DNA of 64,000 bases from Strongylocentrotus droebachiensis (taxonomy: Eukaryota; Echinodermata; Echinoidea; Camarodonta; Strongylocentrotidae): the NCBI GenBank assembly GCA_035222895.1, contig JAVYIG010002226.1:1-64000 (forward strand), in the 5' to 3' direction. The notes under the pieces were generated by a model that saw nothing but the letters and a program-made list of their open reading frames with translations, did no database searches and was not told the DNA's origin. The position numbers and the translations under genes are program-made. How positions within the stretch are numbered: position 1 is the stretch's first letter; every line of letters begins with the position of its first letter. Positions 25,001 to 37,000 of this stretch are shown piece by piece.

Positions 25001-28000
25001 CTATTGTGTACCCTGAATGTAAAACAACCCATTTTAAAGTTCCCTTCGTATACCCGTCGTTACAAAACGCGATAATTTTCAGTACTCTCACTGTTTTGTA
25101 CGGAGCCCGGGAAGGGACATGGTAAAAATATTTTTATCTCGTTAAAACGAGATAGTATCTCGTTTTAATGAGATAGTATCTCGTTTTAATGAGATAGTAT
25201 CTCGTTTTAATGAGATAGTATCTCGTTTTAATGAGATAGTATCTCGTTTTAATGAGATAGTATCTCGTTTTAATGAGATAGTATCTCGTTTTAATGAGAT
25301 AGTATCTCGTTTTAATGAGATAGTATCTCGTTTTAATGAGATAGTATCTCGTTTTAATGAGATAGTATCTCGTTAAAACGACATAGTATCTCGTTAAAAC
25401 GACATAGTATCTCGTTAAAACGAGATAGTTATCTCGTTTTAATGAGATAGTATCTCGTTAAAACGACATAGTATCTCGTTTTAATGAGATAGTATCTCGT
25501 TTTAATGAGATAGTATCTCGTATAAGTCCATTGCATACTGGAACCGGGTGGTCCCTGTATTAAGCCTATGGGAGTGAGAGAATTCAGTAGTCCACGGGTT
25601 AACAACATAATACCCGCGAGGCTAGACTAGACTGCGCGCGCTGGCGCTAGCGCGCTCGCTGCTATGCAGTAATAGCGTATATAGCCAGGCGGCCATGCCA
25701 GGCCTTGTACGTATGTACTACTAAGTTACGTCTACGGTAGATCGACTGAATTCAACCAGAAGTTGCCGGTTGCAATCGCGAGGATTGAAGGTTAGTTCAC
25801 TTCTTTTACTTATTTATGGCCGGGTCATTCAATGTAAAAGTGAACAAACTAGCTAATTTAACAGATTTGCTCTTTTTCGCGATCAGTTCTAGATCTGTGT
25901 AACGTTAATTTTAAGACTGCTCAATTAGCAGACTGCAGTCCCCATCGGAAGCGCCCTGTTCTGGGGCCCGACGCTTCAGGCTCTCCGCGGTCTGGGTCTG
26001 GGACCCTGGCCTTGGGCTTGGCCTGCTGGGAAGGCTGTGGTCATTTTGCAAGCTAGAGACAAAGTAAACTAGATCTAGACGTTACTTTTTTACGTGCTCG
26101 CATTGCAGTAGAAGTGTGGAATTTTCGTATGTATAGATCTAGACTAGTCTAGATATACGAGGAAAAAGCAAGCAAATGTCAGAATTGTAAAAAAAAAAAA
26201 AAAACCTCATATTCCACGGCTATTGATGTCTAGTGTCTAGATCTAGATTCAACTATGCAATATGCAATACACCGCAACTTAGTCTTAGTATAGATCTAGA
26301 TCTATTTCAGCGGCGCGGCGGATCCAGGATTTTTCAAAAGGGAGGGCCGAAGTTGGACCGAAATATCAGCCTCTATTTGGCGTTGACGGTTGGATCCGCT
26401 GAGATTGCATATCTGGCTTCTCTAAATGCCTCTGAGCTCTGTCATTTTGTCAAAAGAATGCCCCCAGAAAGATGGTTATTCCTGTCTAGGCCGAAGTCTG
26501 CTCAGCCTCAGGGCCTCATCAGGCACCAGAAAAATTCGCTGACCAGCGAAAAAAGTGGAAAAAATGATCCTTAGCTTTTTCAAGTGTCTGTTTAGATCTA
26601 GTCTAGATCTACCCAAAATATTCCTTGACAAGCAAACAAAAAGGAGAAGGGGAGGGCCATGGCCGATTCCCCCCCCCCTGATTCCGCCACAGTATAGATT
26701 CTATGACTATGTTGTTCAAATTATTTGCTAGGTACCAGTTTACTAGTAGGTTTATTGTCACCCTTAGTCCTTACACTTCTAGCCATGTAATAACATTAAC
26801 AGTAACTGGGATTTTGTCAAAATGTTTACATTTACGTATCTAGAGGCTAATAAAAAAACATCAGTGCAACACTGTTGAGTATGTTGAAGCACTAAAAATA
26901 GAGGATTTATTTATTTAATAAATTTACTGTCTTCATATTAACTTTCATTGCTAACATGTTGAGCTATTTGATAAAATTATTTTTTATTTTTTTTTTCTCA
27001 GTAAATTTACAATATTTTAATGTTTAAATGTTGCTGAAATAGTTACTTGACAAATGCAAAGTAAGATTAATAAACAAAAACCAATGTGCATGAAAAGTTT
27101 ATTTAACCAGTTCTTTGGGGGGAAAAACACTGTTGCCTGTGCGTTTTAGATAGGTATACACCATGGGGCTAACGTAGTGAGCCCCATGCCTGCAGGGGTG
27201 GTTTATTGTACTAGTAACTACGAGTATAGAAAATCAATAAGTTTTGAAATATTATAAATAAGGACTAGACCTAGACTGCATGCATGGCTGGAATACTCCC
27301 CCAGGGAGTGGAGAATGTGCATACATTGTGTGCGGGCAATCCTGATTGAATCCGATGACCGGGGACGGGTAATAATTAATAATCTGTAAACTGCTTAGAT
27401 ACATTATTAATGTCTTACTCTTAAGCACTATAAAAAAGCGGATTATTATTATTATTGATTGTGTTTTCAATATTTTAATTTTGTATTCATTGTATTTCTT
27501 CAGTAACTTAATGCCTGGCTAAAACATCGACAAACTTAAACTAATGTCATACATAAGTGTTAATACATGTGTAGGATCTACATCTATATAAGTTAGTTGG
27601 GAGTAGACTCTAGACCCTATATCATACATGTATGTATATGGTCCATCCATGCATGGACCACATACTCATCTCCCATCTTCCAAAAAAGAATAGCTAATGA
27701 TTTTGGTAACAAATAAATTGCCTCACTAATCATCACTGCTTCTTTGTTTTCTGTCTTCAGCGTGTTCTTCGGCAACACTGAGGCAGCATTTGAGAAGAAA
27801 TATCCCTCAGGCTCAGCTCACCAATTGAAGGACAAGGACAAGGGTTCTATCCAGAGTTTCCAAGTAAGATAATTCCTCTTATAATCCTATTCAGTGTAAG
27901 TGTTAAAAAAAGAAACTGAATTGAAATAAGAAATTAAATTAGATAGAAGAATAGGCAGCAAGATGAGGGGTAATGGAATGTAAGTTCTAGGAAAAAGTTT

Positions 28001-31000
28001 TGAAAACACTTGTAACGATTTCTGGATCTGGATGTATACGATGCTGGACCAGTTGGTATATGATTGCAGCAGATGAGAGAGGGCGCAAAGAATAGATAGT
28101 TGAATCGTAGGTGGCTCTTCTCAATCTTAGACTTGAACACCTTTGATGATGGACAGACTATTGATTACTTATTAGAGTACAGACTCAGTAATTTTGAATC
28201 CAAAGGACCTGTAGATGGTACGTACTGAACTGATAGACTCTTAGAGCTGTAGCGTACCTTTAGGATAGACCTAAACAATCCAATTTTCTGGGCATTAGTT
28301 GGCACATAACCTTATTCTTGAAACTTATGACCTAATTCTTGTGCAGCCCTGATATGGGTATTAATTGCACAGGTCACTTACTGACTTTTTCTTAAATTCT
28401 CTTTTTAGGCACAATTTTTGTAGGGTGTTTTCTGCAGCTGTGACCCATGCATACACACCCTAGCCTCCAGCACAGCATTGACCACCCAGCTAATCTCATT
28501 CAGGTATGACTTTCTGGGATTGATTTGAAGCTCAATGAACAGAAGGCTCAAGATTAGCTATTGTCACCTTCATCAGGGGTGGGTTCATTAGGATCAGGGG
28601 TGGGGGCTAAATGGAAAAGGGAACAGATTTATCAATTTTTTTACATGTTGGCCTTGAGGTGTAGATGTGCAAGAAACTTTTTTAAGAATGGGGGAAAATG
28701 TGTTGCCATGGTAACGACATATGCCAACAATTGAGGGGAAAATGCATTTTTAAATTAAACTTGGCACACATGTTTGCTTTGAAGTGTAGATGTGTAGGAC
28801 ACATTTTGGGACAGTGACAGAATGTGTGTTGCCATGGTAACGGCATATTATTCCAAAAACTGAAAAACAAAACATACTGTGACGCAATGAATAACTGCGC
28901 GGGGCGGGGGTATTAATCACCTTCAGTGATATTTCTAGTTATTATTATGATTATTATGAGTATGACTAAAATGTTATTATTTTACTAATAGCATTATTGT
29001 TATATTGTTATAATATTTTGTAATTTTTTATCTTTCTAGGTTCCTTCATACATATGCTCTGGCACATCGACATCAGATTGATTTCCAATAGTCGGTTGAC
29101 TTGGTGGGAAAGCTTAGAACTAATCAAAGCCAAGATCAGCATTAGCATCAGCGTCAGCATTCCACTGAACACAGTCAATGGCTGGCCGTGATCATTTGAT
29201 CAGTTTGTACTTTAACCTGGGAATGTCCTATAAGGAAATCATTTATATCTTAGCACAAGAACATGGCATAGAACTTAGTGAAAGACATCTCAAGAGGATA
29301 TTAGCTCTGAATAACTTTCGTCGCCGACATTACACTAACTTAGCTGATGTGGTACAGTTTATTGAGCATGAGCTTCAAGGGTCAGGTCAGTTGCACGGAT
29401 ACCGCATGATGCATGCTAAATGCAGACAGAATGGTATGCATGTGAGAAAGGAGGATGTTCGTGTCATTTTAAAGTATCTGGATCCAGAAGGCGTAGCAGC
29501 CAGAACAGCTAGACGACTAACCAGACGTTCTTACTTTGCTAAAGGACCAAATCATGTGTGGCACGTTGATGGATATGATAAACTAAAGCCGTTTGGATTA
29601 TGCATCAGTGGATGCATAGATGGCTATTCACGAAAAGTAATGTGGTTGAATGTGTATAATACAAACAATGATCCAAAATTAGTAGGAGGATACTTCTTGG
29701 AAACTGTTATGGAATGTGGTGGCTTCCCTTGCAAAGTTCGTGCTGATCGTGGCACCGAAAATGGACACATTTGTGCCTTTCAAAACTTCTTTCATCATAA
29801 TTATGACTTAGAACGAAGAGTGTACATCGAAGGATCAAGCACTAGCAATCAAAGGATTGAATACTGGTGGGCATTTTTGCGGAAGGAATGTACACATTTT
29901 TGGATTGAGACCTTCAGAAGGCTGTCAGACAGAGGGGACTTCACTGGAGACTTTCTAGACAAGAATCTTGTTCAGTTCTGTTTCATGAGCATTCTACAGG
30001 TGAGCACCCTACCAGAAAGAACTAGTCATCATGATGACTGATTTACAAGTCATTGATGCAATGGAGGCATCAGAGTCATCAAAAAGGCAGCAATTGGAAC
30101 CCTTGAAACCCTTGAAATAATAGTTCTAAATAACATTAGATTTAATGGCAAATAGGCCAAATAGGCATCAAACAGTTATCAAAAGGCATAATTTGGCATC
30201 AGACATCATACAGACATCAGGAGCCATCATTTGGCATCAGGCATCATAAGTCATCATTGGCATCAGAAGTCATCAAATTGGCATTAGAGAAATGATATCA
30301 GGAAAATGGTCATACATGTAAATCATTTAGGTTTTTTTTTTCTCCTGACCTGCTCTGACCCATACAATGTAACATTTGACCCTGACTGACAAATACATGT
30401 AAATTGTTCTGAATTATCAAAGTTTCTTAAGTAGAATTATACAAAATATAAACAAATAAAACAAAAGGTTGCAAAAACAAAGAAATACATAAGATATTCA
30501 TTAAACAATACATTATTTGACAAAGAAATATTTTGCTACTGCATTTTTTTTTGTTAAGAAAATTGTTACACATGTCATAAGGAATGTTCAACCTTTTTAA
30601 ATTGATTTAGATGGCAAAATATGATTTTCTGCATAAATTTGCATAATTAGTTAAAAATAGAGTTTTTGAAAAATTTATTATACGGTCTTGTAGTTTGCAT
30701 CAGACTGTACATTGGTGGAAAATGTTGCATCGATCCACGGCCGAGATCAGAAAGGGCGTGGTTGCTCCAGCCCCCCCCCCCCATGATGTTGTTTGTATAT
30801 GTACACGTCCTGAGTCAAGTCAGATAAACTTCCATTCATAACCTGTTCATAGTTGTGCTATCAAAAAGGCTTCCTCTCTAAGGCTTTTTTAGTGACTAAA
30901 ACTTAAATTTTTGGAGGCATCATAAAGCCTTGTCCTAGAAACTTTCACAGTGATGACTAATGATGCCTTCTTCTGAACAAATATGCCGTGATGCCTGAAT

Positions 31001-34000
31001 GATGACTGTGATGCCAGTTTCTGATGGTGCCTATTCTGATGACCATTGATGCCTCCTGATGACCAAATGGTGCCTATTGCTTACCGTACCAAAATGATGT
31101 TTTTTGATGCCCAAATGATGTCTTACTTTACTAGTGATGCCCAAATGATAATTAATTTTTCTGGCCAGGCATTTCACTCTTCTTAATGATTTAGAAAAGC
31201 ACTGGTTACCATGCATCTTTGTGACAGAACTTGGAATCTAGTCATTGAAAAAATTGTGTTTCTTATTACATTTACAATATATTTTATTTTATGAGGGTTG
31301 GGGGCATTCACCCCCACATGCTGGTACATGTACATGTAGGTATATGTGCCACAAGTACAGCAGAGGCAAAATTAGGGGGCTCACCAAAAATGGGGGTTCA
31401 CTGGAACTAAAGATCCAAGGAGTTCAGACCTCAAAATGTGCTTTGGAACTACATCTAAATCTGACTTAACTATGTAAAGGCATGTTGAATAATGTAATGC
31501 TTTGGAACAGTTTAATTGCCACAAAAGCTGGATATGCAAAGAACTCTTATCCATGTGAATTACATTCCTCACATGGCAGCCGCTCCTCTGAGGCAGCCCG
31601 GTGTCACATTTGAAGGTTTGGGATAAAAGACTAAGCATGATTCAATGGAATTGAAAAGGTGAAGTATTGTCACTTATTGTCAACATTTGTGGGCTCTGGA
31701 ACAAAAATATGAAAATTTGCCATGTAATTAATCTGAAAGTTACATGCATCAGAATTTTTAGGGCATAAAATTGGGGCATTTCAGTAGCATATGTGTACCG
31801 TACAATATATTGTGAGTGCACAATACAATTAACTGCAGAGGACTTAGACCAAGAATATGGCCATAATATATCAGGTTCTTAATCAAGTAGTTCTATATTG
31901 CCGTAATTGGATTACTAATAACTTAAAGTTGTATTTATCAGATTCGTTGCACACAGTAATTTCACCATGGTAGTATTGTTTCACAAATTATTTTACAGAC
32001 AGAGCTAGACAAGATGGCTGATATATGGAACAATCACCGTATCCGACCCTCTGTGAATCTCCATGTACCAAGTGGCCATCCAATGATGATGTATCATACT
32101 CCACAAATCTGGGGTACTGAAGATCAGCTTTGCACCAATGTTGATGATGACGATCTGGCTGCATGCATAAGTGATGCTGTATTCCGATCTACCGTACCAT
32201 GCGACAAAGATGTATATGACTTGTGTGTGTATATTATGAAAAGAGACAACCTTGATCAACCAATGGAAGTCCAGGATGCCTTAGAATTGTACATCCATCT
32301 GAAGCAGGAGATTACTGTGTTGCTTTAAATATATGCATTCAGGAAATTAAGCTGAAACCCCTGAAGCAAAATATATCTTAACCCTCAATAGCCCGGGGGG
32401 GGGGGGGCTAAATTTTACTGCATTACTACTTTCTGAACCAATTCACCCGTTTGAATTTGTGTGTTTTGAACTTGTACCTTTCTCTTCTTCATGCTTCCTC
32501 GAGGAGCCGATGTATTTGCATTCTAATGTGAACCTGTGTCATCATTACAAATTTTCAAAATACTGCATCTTCTTTTTGCTCAAGAATTGTGCACTTTGTA
32601 TTCTTTGTCAAGGAGATCAGTACATGTACAACCAGACACTAAAGCTTTAAAATCGTCTGGAAGTCCCCTTCAAGTACAATATATATACCTTAAAGTTAGG
32701 AAGCTAAGATACAATGGTTGCAAGTCGACTTGTTACATCTTCATCATCGTAATAACCACCATCACAATATTGACAACTAAAATTACAATAAACATCAATC
32801 CACAATTTAGGGAATTACCTGAATTGCATTGTGGTGGCAGAGACTCAAAATGTTATTTTCAGGGGGGGGGGGAATTCTATTATCAAATTGCCAAGAACAA
32901 GTTAATATGAAGGTACATAAAAAGTGATGCATTACATTAAGAATAAAAAAACAAACACATTCTTGATCAATGCATTGTCAATTTGTGCTGGAAAAGATTT
33001 TTCACTCAGTTATTGCTAATGTAAGGATTTACCAATTGTATGCTTTGAAATTTCTGTTGAAAAGACATTTTATTGAATTTGAACAATTACATGTCTGAAA
33101 TTGTGATTTGTTTTTTTTTACTTGTCTTCGAATTTCTATAAATTTCCATCTAATTGTTACATAACAGTTATTTCTCTGCTCCACAGTGGTACTTCATCTT
33201 CAATAGATATAGATGTAAAGGTGAAAATAGGCACCCACACACATGAAAAGCAACGTTACAAGAAGAAGAAAAAATTGACACAGAAGGCAAAAACATGGAC
33301 ATCCAACACTATTGTTGTCACATAAGACATTTGGGAAACGAGCAAGATGAATGACAGGTATAACTTTAATTGCAAGTAAACAAAAATAACACTTCGACAA
33401 CAGACTGATTTATACAAACACAGTCCTTTGATTTCAGGAATCAGAACATGGAATCAGTGAGGAATCCCTCAACATCTTATTGAAATATGTAGAGGTTAAT
33501 ATCTTTTGTATGCTTTCTGAATGAGATAGGTCAAGTTTTGTTTTGATTACCAAGAAAAATGACCTTTTGTGATTTTTTTCCCCTAAATTTTGTATATTAT
33601 TGCTGTTCGCCTATGACATCACAAATTCTTATCAAGAGAGGGCGACGTGGAATTTATCAAATTTCAAGAAATCATAACTCTTGAATGGATCATCTAATTT
33701 TGCTCAAACTTTCACTAATCTGCTTAAAAGTTAAATATTTATTTTAATGATGTATGGGTATAATTGTCCTTAAAGTGACAGCTGGAATATTAAAATACTT
33801 ACATGACCTTTGATTTTGGCTAAATATGGGGGTCCCCATGCATGAACAATATACCCACCAAATTTTTTTTTTTTTTTAAATTATTCACATTTTTGTAAGC
33901 ACTATGGACAGATGACATTTTGATCTCTTAGTTTTACTCCACCTGGGTGGCTCTACAAAGATGGCTAGCCATAGGGAACATAATAGTATACCTATTATGT

Positions 34001-37000
34001 AATGGGAGCTTGCTCATCTGTCGGGACCAATTAAAAAAAGTCTTCATTGAATAATTGATTGAATTTATTTAACCACGGTAAAAAACTTAAACATAAATCA
34101 TACAGAAATTACATTGAATAGAACTACACAGAGAAACAACCTAGTAATAATAAGCATAATTAATTAAGCATGATAATGAAATGAATACGATAACAATGAG
34201 AGAAACATAATAAAAACAAGAAAACCTAACAATACATGTAAGATGTCTGTGTCATTTGTATAGTAACTGAAGGGAAAAGGAGAACAAAGATGAGGGAAGA
34301 AGAGGACGCGAGAGCATATAGGGGGAAGTCTGAGGAGAAAGAGGAAGAGAAGGGGAGAACATAAGACAGAGAGAGAGAGGAAGAGAAAGAGGGAGGTGGA
34401 GGTTGGGGGGAGACTGACACTTTAATGGTACAATGCATCTACCTCTGCTTCAAAGAGCTTACGATTTGAGAAAAGATACTCTTTCAGGCAACACGTTGTA
34501 TAATTGGACACCCGTATAGATAAATCCCATTGTTTGTTTTGAGTTTTCCTAAAGATAGTTTATGGCCGGAATTTCTGAGCCCGTAAGAACATCCTTTTAA
34601 AGAAATGTGTTCGCATAATGACGTAGGAAGCAATTTGTAAACAAGTTTGAAGATCTATCCTAGGGCTTTCCTTTTCCAACGTATTTGGACACGGTCAATT
34701 TTACTAAGAGAATAGAGCAGATCAGTACTAAAAAGACTTATCAATGGACAAAACCGTTCTTCTCATGTAATAACCATGAACTAAAAAACAAGTGCATCGG
34801 GCACTGATATAAGTTAACAATTAATACAATACATGTAACTAGTACAGAAAAATTATGAAACAAAACAATGTCAGAAAAATGTAACATCATTAACAAGAGC
34901 CCTGTGGGGATAGATGCTCTTCTCAGCATGCTAATTAATTAACTTGACGCTATTTCTTGTCAAGCCCCCACATGTATATCATCACTTCAAACTGAACAAT
35001 TCAATTTTGATAAAAATGTAAAAAAAGTTCCCAGATGCGGCAGGATGGACAGCGCACAACTGACAGGATGCGAGTCCTTGGCTCAGGTGAGCTGGAAATG
35101 TAACAATAATTTTAAAAGAAAAATACCTAACAAAAGACAACTACAAGGGCAAACTCAAAACTTGCTACTTTGTTCTTGACCGTGAACAAAATGGATGATT
35201 TCAGGAAATTATTTTTTCCCAGAATTTCAGGGTTACGGTTATTCCACTCTATATAGCCCATTCCTCCAAAGTAACCTGTAATATAACAAATATATTCATA
35301 TCTGGAAACAGGAGTACCAACATAAGAATTATGGGTGCATATAAAGAGTTATCATAAGGGCATGCTGACGAGCAGTTTAACTTTAACTAATCATTAAACT
35401 CAATTGGCAATGCAATGAAAATATGTAATCACTATTTACATGTGAAAATTGGCAATTTTACATTAAATTTTGCAATTATTATTCATTTTGATTAATGTTA
35501 TATCCATTTTAATTTTTTTTTCAGACTATGAGAGGAAAAAGATAATAATTGTTGCCAATTTGAGGAGTGAAAGCTGATTAATTCAGACCTGAAGAAAGCT
35601 CTGTATCTCTATGGGTTAAATTAAACTTCACTAAGCTGGAGGAATAACTGACAAAACCTAGGCAATGTTATTAGCAACCATATAATGCATTGTAAAAATC
35701 GTCATGAATTTTGATTAAAAAATTCCTGTTCTAAAAACCGTATTCACTGCCATTGAGCGATGTCACATCATTTAAAAGAATCTATAACAAGGAATTTAAA
35801 AAGAATTAAGAAAACTAAAATAATCATTAGAGAAGGGAAAAAAAGTGCAAGTAAAGGTGAACTTGCTATTACATGTAATGCATGTCACACCATGCAACGT
35901 GTACTGTGCATTGATGGTAGGCCATTATTATGACAGGGACGTTAGGGACCTGCTACAGAATAATTTGAAACTATTCGTACTTCATGCAGACATCTGGACG
36001 AGTTTTAAAGCAAGACAATCAAATGTTTAACATTCCACTGCCAATAAACTAAAGTTAGATATTGGAGTCAAATGAAAGCTATGAATTTTCTTTATGAAAT
36101 ACCATACTTCATATTTATATTTTAAATCATGAAAGAAATTTGGTATTGACATTTTAAGGATCATTTCCTCCAAAGTTTGTGTCATATCGATTGACAATAC
36201 ATGTTGAAGATCTATTTAAACACTTAAAAACATCTCTTCGAAAATACAGGTTAACACCAATTTTCCTAACTTTGAAGTATGCGCGAGACAAACCAAAAAC
36301 AACAAACACAAACAAAAAATCATGCAATGTCCATGGCGAGGTAGCCACTTGAAAGTACCGCTTGCCACTCTGATCTGAAATCTCTATATGAAGTATAACT
36401 TGTTGGCAGCTCAAGCATTGGTCCGCATGTGTGAGCCACTGGCCTTCGAGCTAATCCAGTGGTATTTGTGAATTGTACAGAAATCTGTGTGGCAGTCATT
36501 ACAGGCGAAGCTGTCAAAAATCTCAACAATGTGCCTAGACCTTCTTCGTTTTGGGCTCGGATGTATTGCTGCAAAAATCTAAGCGACTGGGCCTCCTCCC
36601 TTGTTTGATGATTTGCGGCAAGTAAATCACAGACTTTCTTAGGAGTAGGTTTTAGAGAGCCATACATTATCTTGATAGAGTTAACATCTGGAAAAGCTGA
36701 GTGTAGGGCATCTCTGACCACCTTTCTCATGCCCTCCAGTGCATACATACTCTTCTGTATGATAACTTTGTGGGCCAGTTGGTAGATTGTGGGCCGGACA
36801 TTTTCCCCTTTAGGGATAGAGTGACATCCCTCACGGTCTAGAATGTCTTCAAATATGTCTTGCTCGTCATCTGACAGAACATCTCCTTGTAGAGCCTGCT
36901 TCACTGTAGCTCTTTCAAGTGGACTAAGAAACAGGAGGAATGTTTCAAGTAAGTCCTCAGTTGACACTGTCTCCTCTCCAAACATGACGGCTATTAGAAA

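Larger units (their letters stand above)
25099..28642 (+). repeat. Left terminal inverted repeat of giant transposon
   Basis: Matches the reverse complement of 42591-44513 from the terminus to the TTTATCAATTTTTTT boundary. Extra DNA in this arm: about 25551-25624, 25752-27197, and about five more 21-bp units. It contains leader exons 27761-27863 and 28438-28503 and a fossil SINE tail. Confidence 0.88.

Noticed and set aside
25131-25519. CRISPR-like regular array
   Set aside because: Units abut directly with no unique spacers; it is a tandem array of palindromes at a transposon end, present in inverted form at the other end.
34226-34438. Ser/Pro-rich 70-codon open frame
   Set aside because: It is the translation of a GA-rich low-complexity tract.
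36154-36414. Small genes overlapping the HECT 3' end
   Set aside because: Other-frame shadows of the HECT coding region with no domain of their own.
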